From NCBI RefSeq assembly GCF_012184425.1, contig NZ_VTOW01000001.1, positions 1,426,001-1,490,000 on the forward strand: a stretch of 64,000 nucleotides of DNA, read 5' to 3'. Below are positions 41,480 through 52,436 of the stretch, one piece after another. The position numbers and the translations under genes are program-made. Position 1 is the first letter of the stretch. Each line of letters starts with the position of its first letter. The notes under the pieces were generated by a model. The model searched no databases, was not told the DNA's origin, and saw nothing but the letters and a program-made list of their open reading frames with translations. This DNA is from Candidatus Manganitrophus noduliformans. Its GTDB lineage: Bacteria; Nitrospirota; Nitrospiria; SBBL01; Manganitrophaceae.

Positions 41480-42361
41480 TCACATCTTCTTAAGAAGTCC
41501 GTACCGCTTCAGCGCCGCTTTCAGTTTCTTGAAGTTTTCGTCCGACATTCGCCAGAGGGGAAGACGGACCTCGTCGGCGCATTTTCCCATCAAGGCCAAG
41601 GCGGCTTTGACAGGGATCGGGTTCGTTTCGACAAACATCACCTGATGAAGCGGGTAGAGCTGGTCGTGCAGCTTTTTCGCCCGGCCGTAATCGCCCCGCT
41701 CGGCGGCTTCGATCATCTGGGCCATGTCGGCGGGAGCGATGTTGGCCGTGACCGAGATGACCCCTTTGCCGCCGACCGCCATCGTCGGCAACGCGGTGAA
41801 ATCATCCCCGGAAAGGATCACGAGCCGTTCGCCGCAGAGCTGGACGAGATCGCTGATCTGTTGAAGCGAGCCGGTCCCCTCCTTGATTCCGATGATGTTG
41901 TCGAATTCCATCAGCCGGGCCACGGTCGCCGGGAGCATGTTGACCCCGGTTCGTCCCGGAATGTTGTAGAGGACCAAGGGGAGATCGACCCCCTTTGCAA
42001 CGGCTTTATAATGTTGATAAAGCCCTTCCTGGGTCGGCTTATTGTAGTAGGGGGTGATCAGAAGAGCGCCGGCGGCGCCGGCCGCTTTGGCGTGCCGGGT
42101 GAAAGCGATCGCCTCTTCGGTGCTGTTCGATCCGGTCCCGGCGATCACCGGAATCCGCCCGCCGGCCATCTTCACCGCCAGTTCCACGACCCGTTTGTGT
42201 TCCTCGTGGGAGAGGGTGGCCGATTCCCCCGTCGTCCCGCACGGGACGATCCCGTGGGTCCCCGAACGGAGATGAAAATCGATCAACTCGCCGAATGCTT
42301 TTTCATCGACCTTCCCCTTTTTAAAAGGGGTCACAATGGCGACGATGGAGCCGTGAAACAT
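41480..42361 (-). CDS. dapA: 4-hydroxy-tetrahydrodipicolinate synthase
   Basis: DapA condenses pyruvate with aspartate semialdehyde. The 293-residue TIM barrel has VPCGTTGESATLSHEEH, the Tyr of YNIPGRTGVNM and the Schiff-base lysine in GIKEGTGSL. Length is standard. It sits 20 bases after dapF and 27 before dapB. Confidence 0.97.
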   Translation of the reverse strand: MFHGSIVAIVTPFKKGKVDEKAFGELIDFHLRSGTHGIVPCGTTGESATLSHEEHKRVVELAVKMAGGRIPVIAGTGSNSTEEAIAFTRHAKAAGAAGALLITPYYNKPTQEGLYQHYKAVAKGVDLPLVLYNIPGRTGVNMLPATVARLMEFDNIIGIKEGTGSLQQISDLVQLCGERLVILSGDDFTALPTMAVGGKGVISVTANIAPADMAQMIEAAERGDYGRAKKLHDQLYPLHQVMFVETNPIPVKAALALMGKCADEVRLPLWRMSDENFKKLKAALKRYGLLKKM

Positions 42362-42381
42362 GGGATACCTCGTTTTAATCT

Positions 42382-43206
42382 TTATAAAAGTGCTTCTTCC
42401 AAAATTTCTCCCTTGTAGACGATACGCGCGTCTCCTTCAAGGGTGATGTTTTTAAACGTCCGGCCTTCCTGGGTGAAATCGACCCCCAAGCGGATTCCGC
42501 CTCGCGTCAGGAGGGAAACGGGGGGGGCTGTTTTTTGGAGGGCGGTCGTGATAAGCCCGGCCGCAATCGCCCCGGTCCCGCAGGCCAGGGTTTCGTCTTC
42601 CACCCCCCTTTCGTAGGTCCGGATTTTCAGATTCTGCCGGTCGGTCACGCTGATGAAATTGGCGTTGGTGCCGCGCGGCGCGAAGAGAGAATGATGGCGG
42701 GTCGCGCGGCCTAAGCCGATCACATCGACCGCATCGACATCATCCACAAAGTAGACGACATGCGGCACGCCGGTGTTCGCGAAGTGGCCGGTATAGCTTT
42801 TCCCGTCGATCTCAATCTTCAGATCCAGCCGCAGGTCGGTCGGATCGGGGAGCCGGACGCGGACACGGTCGCCGATCACTTCGGCTTGGACGATGCCGGC
42901 GAGGGTTTCGATCGTGTGCTTTGCCGAGGCGATTTTGTTTAGATAAGCAAACCGCGCAACACAGCGGCTGCCGTTGCCGCACATCTCCACCTCCCCGCCG
43001 TCGGCGTTGAGGTAGTGCCATTTGTAATCGGCCTTTGTCGACGGCTCGATCAGGATGACCCCGTCGGCGCCGACCGAGAGGCCCCGGCGGCAGACCCGGG
43101 AAACGAAATGTTTCATCTCCTGCGGCTCGATCAAGGGTGTCCGGTGATCGATCACGATAAAGTCGTTCCCGCTGCCGCTGATTTTCCAGAAAGGAATCGG
43201 TTTCAT
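42382..43206 (-). CDS. dapF: diaminopimelate epimerase
   Basis: DapF converts LL- to meso-diaminopimelate. Both catalytic cysteines are present, in EMCGNGSRC and LACGTGA, with the substrate-binding GSGNDF start. I place the start at ATG 43206 (MKPIPFWKISGSGNDF, 274 residues); a longer frame to 43245 would include part of a palindromic repeat. Confidence 0.96.
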   Translation of the reverse strand: MKPIPFWKISGSGNDFIVIDHRTPLIEPQEMKHFVSRVCRRGLSVGADGVILIEPSTKADYKWHYLNADGGEVEMCGNGSRCVARFAYLNKIASAKHTIETLAGIVQAEVIGDRVRVRLPDPTDLRLDLKIEIDGKSYTGHFANTGVPHVVYFVDDVDAVDVIGLGRATRHHSLFAPRGTNANFISVTDRQNLKIRTYERGVEDETLACGTGAIAAGLITTALQKTAPPVSLLTRGGIRLGVDFTQEGRTFKNITLEGDARIVYKGEILEEALL

Positions 43207-43230
43207 TTTATTCGTGCCTTTATGTTTTCC

Positions 43231-43258
43231 GTAGGGGCGACGCATGCGTCGCCCCTAC
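43231..43258. repeat. perfect 28-bp palindrome, type copy
   Basis: GTAGGGGCGACGCA (43231-43244) is followed directly by its exact reverse complement TGCGTCGCCCCTAC (43245-43258). It lies between dapF and the upstream membrane-protein gene. Confidence 0.92.
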
Positions 43259-43280
43259 ACACATTCGACCTGTCGGCATT

Positions 43281-43713
43281 TTATTGATGAATGTCCCTGG
43301 CCTTCTTCTCCCCGATCAGCGCCAACAACCCCTTCGCTTCTTCGTCCGTGATTTTGTCGTCGGCCATGATCCCCTGGATCCGGTTGCTGACTTCCAGCAG
43401 ATCGGCGTCGCTGATCTGCTCGGCCTTGGCATTGTCATAAAACCGGTAGACCGTTTCGCGAACCTGCTCCGCCTCTTCCAGCGTATACTCCGAGGGGAGC
43501 AGCGCCACCAACGCCTTATTGATAACGAACTTCTTGAACGTGAAATTATGAATTTCCCGTCCCTTCAGCGCCAACACGGTCATAAAAAGGATCACCACCC
43601 CGCTTACAATGAGGAGGGTCAGGAAAAAACCTCTCCCCTGCTTTCGGGGCTTCCGTGTGGTTGCGGTCTTGCTTTCCAGGGAAAGAGTCCCTTCCGAGGG
43701 GTGGGAGGGATTG

Positions 43714-43727
<14 letters not shown>
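43281..43727 (-). CDS. single-pass membrane protein of the lysine cluster
   Basis: The 148-residue protein has a basic N-terminal tail, one membrane helix (FFLTLLIVSGVVILFMTVLA, about residues 34-53) and a helical C-terminal domain with EYTLEEAEQVRETVYRFYDNA and a D-rich helix pair (SDADLLEVSNRIQGIMADDKITDEEAKGLL). TTG 43727 overlaps the lysA stop by 14 bases. No family is recognised. It is a passenger between lysA and dapF and has no evident lysine role. Confidence 0.72.
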
Positions 43728-44982
<1,255 letters not shown>

Positions 44983-45009
44983 GATTCAATCCTAAAAAAT
45001 AATCTACCT

Positions 45010-45075
45010 GTAGGGGCGAACCTGCGTGTTCGCCCTTTCCTAATGCGGGCGCACACATCGGTGCGCCCCTACTAC
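45010..45075. repeat. compound palindromic element upstream of lysA
   Basis: The element opens with GTAGGGGCG and closes with CGCCCCTAC, like the 28-bp copies, but contains two internal hairpins: GGGCGAAC...GTTCGCCC (45014-45035) and GGGCGCAC...GTGCGCCC (45047-45068). It may be two fused copies. Confidence 0.75.
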
Positions 45076-45094
45076 ATTTTATTCTATTCCCAAT

Positions 45095-46993
45095 TTATTC
45101 TATTTCCAACGCAAGCAGCGCCGGGTCGACCGCCTGCTGGAAAGACTTCTTCAGGTTCATGAACTTCACATTGGCGGCGGCGGCGATCTTCGTAAGAAAC
45201 TGGGGATCGGCCAGGGTCGAAAAGGCGGCCGGCGTCGCATGTTGCAGGTGTTCGAAATTGAGAACGATGTCGACCTTCGCCCGCTCCGTCGCCTGAAGGA
45301 TTCGCTTCTTCAGCTCCTTTGCATTTAACCGATCGAGCGTCCCTTCCAGGTTGACCCGAAGCTCGCGGAGCGTCTCCGTTTTTTGAGCCCGGATCTGGAG
45401 GAAGCGGTCGATCCGGCCGGAGACCTGCCCGGAAACCTCCTGGACCTTTTCCCGCAGCGAGTTTAAGGCGTTCGGGATCAGGTTCTCGGTCTCAACGCTC
45501 GGCAGTCTGGTTTGTAGGTTCTGGATCACCTGAGAGAGGGGGGAGATGCTTCCCTTCGGGGCGGTCCGCTTGATGATGCTCCGGAAGGCCATGTTCATCA
45601 TCCACCGCGCGAGCAGCCGCTGATTGGTGTAGAAGAGGCGCCGCATGATCGAGTCATGCGAGTAAAACCGATGATTGGCCCAATAAAATCCTTCTTGAAG
45701 GGTCTCCACCGACATCCGCTTCGGTTTGAAGACGACATGTTTTCCGTCGTATTTTTCCCACTCGTTGTGAAGGATTCTTCCCTCGGCCTTCATCCGGTCG
45801 AAGAGGGGGGTTCCCGGGAGCGGCGTCAGAATATTGAAGTAAGCAAGCTCCATGTTGTTTTGGATCAGGAAGTCGACCGTCTTCTCGAAGACCGTATCGT
45901 CGTCATGATCGAACCCGAAGATCACCCCCGGATTGAGCATGATCCCATTGTCGTGAAAACATTTGATCTGCCGCTCATACTGCTCGACCCGGTTGAACGG
46001 CTTGTTCGTTTCATCGATGCTTTCTTCAAAAATCGATTCCATTCCGACGAACATCGCCACACAACCCGAGTCGGCGGCGAGCTTCACCATGTCGGGCTCG
46101 TCTCCGAGAAAGAGGGTACATTGCGCCCCCCACTTGATGTCGAGCGCCTTCAGCGCCGTCCAGAGCTCCTTGCAGTAAGTCCGGTTCGAATTATGGAGAT
46201 CGTCGACGAAGGCGAAGAAGGTTCCGTCCTCAATCCCGGAGTAGAATCGGATCGAGGTTTTAAAACGCTCGAAGATCGGTCCCTTCAGCATTTTATCGAC
46301 GATCTTGCTCTGCCGCCATTCTTTGACACGCTGCATCTCGGCAATCACTTCGGGAACCGGACGCCGGCGGGTGGTTTTCCCGTTGAAGGGAGAAACCGAG
46401 CAGAATTCGCATTCAAAGTGGCAGCCGCGGGTCGTCATCAAGCACTGGCCGGTCATGTAGGCGTCTTGTTTTAGCAACTCCAGCCGGGTTTGGCGATACC
46501 CTTCCATCGCCGGAAAACTTTCCATTCGATAAAACTTTTGAAGCTTTCCCTCCTCGAAGTCTTGAAGGAGTTTCGGCCAAAGATCCTCGGCCTCGCCGAT
46601 GACGACGCTGTCGGCATATCGAGCCGCTTCCTCCGGCATATAACTTGGGTGAACCCCTCCGAGGACGACGGTGATTCCCTTGGCGCGGAAGCGTTTGGCA
46701 ATTTCATACGCGCGCGGGGCATAACAGGTCATCGCCGAGATGCCGACCAGGTCGACCTGGACATTGTAATCGATGACATCGACGCTCTCGTCGACGATTT
46801 GAATGTCCCAATGGGAGGGGGTGTAGGCGGCCAGGCTCGGGAGGCTCAACTTCGGAAACCAGAGGACCTGGCGCTCTCTGGGGGCCATCCGATAGATGTT
46901 GTTTTCCGGATAGGGTTCGATAAATAAAATCTTCTTCCGCTGCTTCGCAACCGGCCTTTTATTCGCGGCTTTTCCGAGCTGTATCAGCTGCAT
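45095..46993 (-). CDS. B12-binding-type radical SAM protein
   Basis: The 632-residue protein has an N-terminal cobalamin-binding-like Rossmann region (about 25-150), then a radical SAM barrel with CHFECEFC binding the 4Fe-4S cluster, and a DUF4070-like segment with NILTPLPGTPLFDRM and HFYSHDSIMRRLFY. The last 130 residues add a STAS-like beta-alpha unit (VDIVLNFEHLQHATPAAFSTL). ATG 46993 is chosen for its AAGGAGGTACCC site. Family members methylate unactivated carbons or modify cofactors; the substrate is unknown. It is inserted between argH and lysA in the biosynthetic cluster. Confidence 0.9.
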   Translation of the reverse strand: MQLIQLGKAANKRPVAKQRKKILFIEPYPENNIYRMAPRERQVLWFPKLSLPSLAAYTPSHWDIQIVDESVDVIDYNVQVDLVGISAMTCYAPRAYEIAKRFRAKGITVVLGGVHPSYMPEEAARYADSVVIGEAEDLWPKLLQDFEEGKLQKFYRMESFPAMEGYRQTRLELLKQDAYMTGQCLMTTRGCHFECEFCSVSPFNGKTTRRRPVPEVIAEMQRVKEWRQSKIVDKMLKGPIFERFKTSIRFYSGIEDGTFFAFVDDLHNSNRTYCKELWTALKALDIKWGAQCTLFLGDEPDMVKLAADSGCVAMFVGMESIFEESIDETNKPFNRVEQYERQIKCFHDNGIMLNPGVIFGFDHDDDTVFEKTVDFLIQNNMELAYFNILTPLPGTPLFDRMKAEGRILHNEWEKYDGKHVVFKPKRMSVETLQEGFYWANHRFYSHDSIMRRLFYTNQRLLARWMMNMAFRSIIKRTAPKGSISPLSQVIQNLQTRLPSVETENLIPNALNSLREKVQEVSGQVSGRIDRFLQIRAQKTETLRELRVNLEGTLDRLNAKELKKRILQATERAKVDIVLNFEHLQHATPAAFSTLADPQFLTKIAAAANVKFMNLKKSFQQAVDPALLALEIE

Positions 46994-47034
46994 GGGTACC
47001 TCCTTGCGTCTCGCTTCAGTCAAACACAGGTGGA

Positions 47035-47190
47035 TTATGAGGGGTTGGATTCCGAGTTGTTCTTAGGGGTCGATCGATCTTGGCCGGGTTCTTCATCCGG
47101 CGCAACGGGATTCCCCTTTCTACCACAAGCCGATAGAAATAGAAAGCATAAAAAAAAGACTAAAATGTAGTATAACGGCTTTCGAATCAC
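47035..47190 (-). CDS. 51-residue LptM/YifL-like lipoprotein
   Basis: GTG 47190 starts a short lipoprotein that reads through IRKPLYYILVFFLCFLFLSACGRKGNPVAP in segments: a basic start, one hydrophobic stretch, lipobox LSAC (Cys22) and CGRKGNPVAP. The CGxKGPLxxP-like sequence after the lipid cysteine is typical of LptM (YifL), which assists assembly of the LptD LPS translocon. GAGGA precedes the start. In other bacteria this gene also sits beside argH, lysA or dapF, which supports the call. It was found by reading the gap after argH. Confidence 0.8.
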   Translation of the reverse strand: MIRKPLYYILVFFLCFLFLSACGRKGNPVAPDEEPGQDRSTPKNNSESNPS

Positions 47191-47229
47191 GGTTCAATTC
47201 CTCTTTTTCGGGAGTTTTACGGGTTTTTG

Positions 47230-48747
47230 TTACCCTTTCAGCTTTCGTTTTATCTTTCGGATTTCGGCTTCGATCGACTGAGGAGCGGTCCCGCCGACCC
47301 CTCCCTTTCGTTGTAAGGAGCCGGTCAATGAAAAAGAGTCGAAAACATCTCCCTTAAAAAGGGGAGAAAAAGTCTGAAGCTCGGCCAGGGTCCATTCCTC
47401 CATCGGCCGTCTCTCTTCCAGGCTCTGGCGGACGATTTTCCCGACCACCTTGTGGGCCTGGCGGAAGGGGAGCCCTTTGAGAACGAGGTAATCGGCGAGA
47501 TCGGTGGCGAGGAGAAACCCCTCGCGGGTCGCCTCCAGCATCCGCTCTTTTCTGAAAGAGACCTGCCGGACCAGGTCGGCCAGCAGCCGGAGGGCGCTTT
47601 TGACCGTGTCGGCCGCGTTAAAGAGCGGCTCTTTGTCTTCCTGAAGATCCCGATTGTAAGAAAGCGGAAGCCCCTTGAGGAGGGTCAGCAGGGTGAGGAG
47701 CGACCCATACACCCGCCCGGTCTTCCCCCGAATCAATTCGAGGACGTCGGGATTTTTCTTCTGCGGCATCATGCTGCTTCCGGTGCAGAACCGGTCGGGG
47801 AGATCGATAAAGCTAAATTCGGAAGAGGCCCAGAGGATCCAATCTTCCGCCCATCGGGAGAGGTGCATCATTAAGATCGACGCCGCCGAGAGAAATTCGA
47901 CGATGAAATCGCGATCACTGACCGTATCGAGGCTGTTGGCGGTGACATCGGAGAAGCCGAGCGCACGCGCAACGACCTCTCGATTGATCCCGAAGCTATT
48001 CCCGGCGAGGGCCCCGGCGCCGAGCGGCATCTGGTCGATCCGCTTCAGACAGTCGATGAACCGGCCCCGGTCCCGCTCCAACATCTCATAATAGGCAAGC
48101 AGCTGGTGCCCCAGCGAGACCGGCTGGGCCCGCTGCAGATGGGTGTAGCCGGGAAGGACGACGTCGAGATTCGACTCGGCCTGCGCCACCAATGCGCGTT
48201 GAACGGACCGGATCAATTCTAAAAGCGTTCGGGTCTCTTCCCGAAGATAAAGCCGAAGGTCGAGCGCGATTTGGTCGTTTCGGCTCCGGCCGGTGTGAAG
48301 CTTTCCCCCGACCTCGCCGACCTTTTCCACCAGCCGCCGCTCGATGTGCATATGGATATCTTCATCGGCCGCGGCCGCCTGGAGTCGATCCCCCTCCGCC
48401 GCGATCTCCGCTTCGATTTCTTTAAGGCCGCGAATCAGGGTGTCCCGCTCCCCCTCGGTGAGCAGTCCGGCCCGGCCGAGCGCTTCCGTATGGGCGATGC
48501 TCCCCTGAATGTCATACCGGTAGAGACGCCGGTCGAACGAAAACGACGAGGTAAATCGTTCCACCTCCGGATCGGTCGCCTCGGCAAACCGCCCTTCCCA
48601 GGCCTTCGTGAAGACAGGGGCTGGGGGGCGGGGGACGGGTGTCACCCCCCCTTGCCCCCCCTTGTCAGAGAGGGATTTTCTAGCCTTGTCTCTTCCTGGC
48701 CCCCGGCCCCTGGCCCCCGGCCCCTGTTTTTTACTTTTTCTTGCCAT
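47230..48747 (-). CDS. argH: argininosuccinate lyase
   Basis: ArgH splits argininosuccinate into arginine and fumarate. The fumarase-superfamily signature [12 protein letters not shown] with the catalytic Ser is present, with HTGRSRNDQ and [12 protein letters not shown]. The normal protein begins near [17 protein letters not shown]; here it has about 45 extra N-terminal residues rich in Gly, Pro, Arg and Lys, encoded by a GGCCCCTGGCCCC-type tract. ATG 48747 overlaps the argG stop by 17 bases. A later start is possible, but none has a good binding site. Confidence 0.95.
   Translation of the reverse strand: MARKSKKQGPGARGRGPGRDKARKSLSDKGGQGGVTPVPRPPAPVFTKAWEGRFAEATDPEVERFTSSFSFDRRLYRYDIQGSIAHTEALGRAGLLTEGERDTLIRGLKEIEAEIAAEGDRLQAAAADEDIHMHIERRLVEKVGEVGGKLHTGRSRNDQIALDLRLYLREETRTLLELIRSVQRALVAQAESNLDVVLPGYTHLQRAQPVSLGHQLLAYYEMLERDRGRFIDCLKRIDQMPLGAGALAGNSFGINREVVARALGFSDVTANSLDTVSDRDFIVEFLSAASILMMHLSRWAEDWILWASSEFSFIDLPDRFCTGSSMMPQKKNPDVLELIRGKTGRVYGSLLTLLTLLKGLPLSYNRDLQEDKEPLFNAADTVKSALRLLADLVRQVSFRKERMLEATREGFLLATDLADYLVLKGLPFRQAHKVVGKIVRQSLEERRPMEEWTLAELQTFSPLFKGDVFDSFSLTGSLQRKGGVGGTAPQSIEAEIRKIKRKLKG
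48641..48727. repeat. GGCCCCTGGCCCC-type tract in argH 5' region
   Basis: Alternating CACCCCCCC, CTTGCCCCCC and CTGGCCCCCGGCCCCTGGCC units cover the first 35 codons of argH. The sequence matches the folK 5' tract in both wording and location at a gene start. Confidence 0.6.
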
Positions 48748-49963
48748 GGGGGCCTTTCGAACTTTTTCGACCCGTTGCCATCAGCTTCAGCCGGAGGGCG
48801 TTGAGGCGGATGAAGCCTTCGGCGTCTTTAGGAATGTAGACGGTGTCTTTCTCGAACGTCGAGATCTCCTGGCGGTAGAGGGAGCGGGGCGATTTCCGTC
48901 CGGCGACCGTCACGCTTCCTTTATAAAGCTTCAGCCTTGCCGTCCCGGTGACCCCTTCCTGCGCCCCGTCGATCAGACGCTGGAGGAGTTCCCGTTCCGG
49001 GGAGAACCAGTAGCCGTAGTAGACCAGCCGGGCATACTGCGGGATGAGGCTGTCGCGCAGATGAAGCACTTCCCGGTCGAGGGTGAGCGATTCGATCGCC
49101 CGATGCGCCGCGTGAAGGAGCGTCCCGCCGGGGGTTTCATAAACCCCGCGCGATTTGATTCCGACGTATCTATTCTCAACCAGATCGACCCGCCCCACGC
49201 CATGTTCGCCGCCGATCCGGTTCAACTCGCCGATCAACTTCGCGGGGGAGTACTTCTTCCCGTCGATGCTGACCGGATTGCCGTCGACGAACCCGATTTG
49301 AAGATAGTGCGGTTCATCCGGCGCCTTCTGAGGGGAGGTCGTGAAGGTAAACATCGACTCCGGCGGCTCCGCCCAAGGATCTTCCAAAATCCCCCCTTCG
49401 TAGCTGACATGGAAGAGGTTTCGATCGATGCTGTACGGCTTCTCCAGCGTCGCCGTTACCGGAATCCCATGTTGGTGGGAGTAGGCGATCAGCTCCGAGC
49501 GCGATTTGAATTCCCAGTCGCGCCAGGGGGCGATGATTTGGATCGAAGGGTCGATCGAAAGATAGGTCAGCTCAAAGCGAACCTGATCGTTCCCTTTTCC
49601 GGTCGCGCCGTGGGAGACCGCGTCGGCTTTTTCTTTCTTGGCGACCTCCATCTGTCCCTTGGCGATCAGCGGGCGGGCAATCGAAGTTCCGAGGAGATAC
49701 GATCCTTCATAGACGGCGTTGGCCCGGAGCATCGGGAAGAGATATTCTTTTGCGAAGATCTCCTTCAGATCGGTGATGACGACCTTGCTCGCCCCGGTTT
49801 TCTTCGCCTTCTCGGCGACGGCGGCGAGCTCTTCCCCCTGGCCGACATCGGCGCAGAAGGCGATCACCTCGCACTGATACCGCTCGATCAACCATCGGAT
49901 AATGACGGAGGTATCCAACCCCCCTGAATAGGCCAATACGACTTTTTTTATTTTCTTTTCCAT
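48731..49963 (-). CDS. argG: argininosuccinate synthase
   Basis: ArgG joins citrulline and aspartate with ATP. The 410 residues have the PP-loop [11 protein letters not shown] at the N-terminus, [16 protein letters not shown], and the C-terminal oligomerisation arm. It lies 33 bases after argF and overlaps argH. Confidence 0.97.
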   Translation of the reverse strand: MEKKIKKVVLAYSGGLDTSVIIRWLIERYQCEVIAFCADVGQGEELAAVAEKAKKTGASKVVITDLKEIFAKEYLFPMLRANAVYEGSYLLGTSIARPLIAKGQMEVAKKEKADAVSHGATGKGNDQVRFELTYLSIDPSIQIIAPWRDWEFKSRSELIAYSHQHGIPVTATLEKPYSIDRNLFHVSYEGGILEDPWAEPPESMFTFTTSPQKAPDEPHYLQIGFVDGNPVSIDGKKYSPAKLIGELNRIGGEHGVGRVDLVENRYVGIKSRGVYETPGGTLLHAAHRAIESLTLDREVLHLRDSLIPQYARLVYYGYWFSPERELLQRLIDGAQEGVTGTARLKLYKGSVTVAGRKSPRSLYRQEISTFEKDTVYIPKDAEGFIRLNALRLKLMATGRKSSKGPHGKKK

Positions 49964-49996
49964 CGTCCTTTCCTAAAACGGATTCTTAAACTTTCT

Positions 49997-50920
49997 CTAC
50001 CCGACCCATCGCTCCAAAATCGCCTCCTGCATCGGGAGGCGGTTGTCGGCCTGATCGAAGATGACCGAGTGCGGCCCCTCCATCACCTCGGCGGTGATCT
50101 CTTCTCCGCGATGGGCGGGGAGACAATGCATCACCAGGACGTCGGGCTTTGCCCGGGCCACCAGTTTCTGGTTGATCTGGTACGGCTTGAACGTTCTGAC
50201 CCGCGCCTGTTTTTCCTTTTCCTGGCCCATCGATACCCACACATCGGTGTAGAGGATGTCGGCTCCCTCGGCGGCTTTTACCGGATCATGAATGACCTCA
50301 ACGCTCCCGCCGTTCTTTCGAGCGACCTCCTCTGTTTCCTTCACGATGTTGTGATGCGGCAGGAACTTTTTCGGGCAAGCAATCACGACCTTCATTCCCA
50401 CCTTCGCCCCGCCTTCCATCAAGGAGTGGGCGATGTTGTTGCCGTCTCCGATGTAGGCGAGCTTGAGCCCTTTCAACTTCCCCCGCTTTTCAAGGATGGT
50501 GAGGAGATCGGAGAGGATCTGGCAGGGATGGTGAAGGTCGGTCAACCCATTGATGACCGGGATCGACGCATTCCTCGCCCAATCTTCGAGCTTCTCCTGC
50601 TCATAGGTCCGGATGACCAGGCCGTCGAGATAGCCGGAGAGAACCCGCGCCGTATCGCCGATCGTCTCGCCCCGCTTGATCTGAATATCGTCGAACGAGA
50701 GGAAAATCGGGTGCCCCCCGAGCCGCGTGACCGCGACTTCGAAAGAGACGCGTGTCCGCGTCGATGATTTCTCAAAGAGAAGTCCGACCGACCGCCCCAC
50801 CAAAGGGAGCGATTCCTTGGCCGCGCGCGAGCGATTTTTATAATACTGCGCCCGTCGGAGGAGCCACTCGATCTGCTCGACCGAGAGGGAGGCAAGGCTT
50901 AAGAGATCACGCTTCGGCAT
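49997..50920 (-). CDS. argF: ornithine carbamoyltransferase
   Basis: ArgF makes citrulline from ornithine and carbamoyl phosphate. The carbamoyl-phosphate site SSTRTRVSFEVAV and the ornithine-site HCLPAHRGEEI are both intact in 307 residues. The ATG overlaps the argD stop by 14 bases. Confidence 0.97.
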   Translation of the reverse strand: MPKRDLLSLASLSVEQIEWLLRRAQYYKNRSRAAKESLPLVGRSVGLLFEKSSTRTRVSFEVAVTRLGGHPIFLSFDDIQIKRGETIGDTARVLSGYLDGLVIRTYEQEKLEDWARNASIPVINGLTDLHHPCQILSDLLTILEKRGKLKGLKLAYIGDGNNIAHSLMEGGAKVGMKVVIACPKKFLPHHNIVKETEEVARKNGGSVEVIHDPVKAAEGADILYTDVWVSMGQEKEKQARVRTFKPYQINQKLVARAKPDVLVMHCLPAHRGEEITAEVMEGPHSVIFDQADNRLPMQEAILERWVG

Positions 50921-52121
50921 GGGGAAGCTCCGTGAAAATGTCGGTCAGCAAAGCAATCATCCGATCGATCTCGGTCCGGCGAATGGTCAAGGGGGGAACG
51001 AACCGGAGGGTCTGATCGGAGGTTCTGTTGAGGAGAAGCCCTTGCGCCATCGCTTTGTTGATGACATCGACGGCCGGAATCGTCAGATCGACGGCGGCGA
51101 TCAGCCCCACGCCCCGGACTTCTTTGATGACCGGCGTCTTCCGCTGAAGCTGGGCGAGCTTCTTCATCAGATAAGCCCCTTTGTCGCGGACCCCTTTGAG
51201 AAAGGCCCCCTGCGTCACCTGTTTCATCACGGCGACCCCCGCGGCGCAGACCAGCGGGTTTCCACCGAAGGTCGAGGCGTGGCTTCCGGGGGTGAATGAC
51301 GCGGCGACCTCCGCGCCGGCGAGCATCGCCCCGATCGGAACCCCCCCGCCGAGACCTTTCGCCAGGGTCATGATGTCGGGGGCGATCCCTTCGTGCTCAT
51401 ACGCAAAGAGCCGTCCGGTCCGTCCGATGCCGGTCTGGACTTCATCGAGGATCAGTAGAAGGCGGTGCCGGTCGCAGATCTCTCGGACTTTCGTCAAATA
51501 GCCTTTCGGGGGGACCCGAACCCCCCCCTCTCCCTGGATCGGTTCGAGGAGGATGGCGGCGGTTTGCGGCGTGATCGCCTTCTCCATCGCCTCCGGATCT
51601 CCGTAGGGGACATGCCGAAAGCCGGGGAGGAGCGGATCGAATCCTTTTTGATATTTTTCCTGCCCGGTGGCGGTCACCGTGGCAAGCGTCCGTCCATGGA
51701 AGGCGCCTTGCGCCGCGATGATCTCGAATCGGGAAGGGTCGCGCTTTTCTTTGGCGAACTTTCGGGCGAGCTTGATCGCCGCTTCATTCGCCTCCGCGCC
51801 GCTGTTGCAGAAGAAAACCTTGTCGGCAAACGAATGGGTGACGAGGAGCTTGGCCAGCTCGATCTGCGGGAGGTTGTAGTAGAGGTTTGAGACGTGGAGA
51901 AGCTGCGCCGCCTGCTTCTGGAGCGCCTTCACCAGGCGCGGGTCGCAATGGCCGAGACTGTCGACCGCAATTCCGCTGACAAAATCGAGATAGCGATTTC
52001 CATCCACATCGACGACCGTTGCCCCTTTTCCCTGCTTTAAAACGAGTGGAAAGCGGGCATAGGTCGACATCAAATACCGGTCGCCCTCTTTCATCCACGA
52101 TGAAGTTGTTGATCGCTTTTT
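50907..52121 (-). CDS. argD: acetylornithine aminotransferase
   Basis: A class III PLP aminotransferase of about 404 residues. Key parts are NSGAEANEAAIKLAR, LDEVQTGIGRTG and the PLP lysine in MTLAKGLGGG. TTG 52121 has GAGGGGAG 9 bases upstream and lies downstream of the promoter at 52161-52189; ATG 52094 is an alternative. A GTG at 52169 is inside the promoter spacer and can be excluded. It is the first gene of the arg-lys cluster and probably also supplies N-succinyl activity only if DapC were used, which DapL makes unnecessary. Confidence 0.95.
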   Translation of the reverse strand, partial: KKRSTTSSWMKEGDRYLMSTYARFPLVLKQGKGATVVDVDGNRYLDFVSGIAVDSLGHCDPRLVKALQKQAAQLLHVSNLYYNLPQIELAKLLVTHSFADKVFFCNSGAEANEAAIKLARKFAKEKRDPSRFEIIAAQGAFHGRTLATVTATGQEKYQKGFDPLLPGFRHVPYGDPEAMEKAITPQTAAILLEPIQGEGGVRVPPKGYLTKVREICDRHRLLLILDEVQTGIGRTGRLFAYEHEGIAPDIMTLAKGLGGGVPIGAMLAGAEVAASFTPGSHASTFGGNPLVCAAGVAVMKQVTQGAFLKGVRDKGAYLMKKLAQLQRKTPVIKEVRGVGLIAAVDLTIPAVDVINKAMAQGLLLNRTSDQTLRFVPPLTIRRTEIDRMIALLTDIFTELPHAEA

Positions 52122-52160
52122 CAAGGAGCTTGCTCCCCTCGGCAAAATAGGAAAATTCTT

Positions 52161-52189
52161 ATATAACACAGAGTTCCCGCTGGAAGCAA
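52161..52189 (-). promoter_or_regulatory. promoter of the arg-lys cluster
   Basis: On the minus strand TTGCTT (52184-52189) and TTATAT (52161-52166) are 17 bp apart. The predicted start is about 35 bases before the argD TTG. Confidence 0.62.
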
Positions 52190-52213
52190 TAAATATTGAT
52201 AGATTGCGGCGAA

Positions 52214-52240
52214 GGATGCCGGCCTTTCACTCCGGCATCC
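52214..52240. terminator. hairpin between divergent genes
   Basis: GGATGCCGG (52214-52222) pairs with CCGGCATCC (52232-52240) across 9 bases. It lies upstream of both divergent transcription units, so a regulatory or insulating role is as likely as termination. Confidence 0.45.
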
Positions 52241-52436
52241 CTTTCCGGAAGCGGTACGGAAATTGCTCAAAGCCTCCTTCGGGATGATCGTCGGATTCGA
52301 ATGACGGGCTCTTCACAGCGCGATTCGGTAAGAGAGGGGGTGGACCGCCGATTTCAACGATCAGATGCGCGGGTAAGCGCTTGCAACCTTTTGACAAGAT
52401 TTTGCGAATTCAAACCTTACTGTAGGGAGACTCGGA

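Noticed and set aside
52241-52436. Second GEMM riboswitch upstream of the PKD protein
   Set aside because: Searched for GCAAACC, GAAA and GACGCA in order; they are not present.
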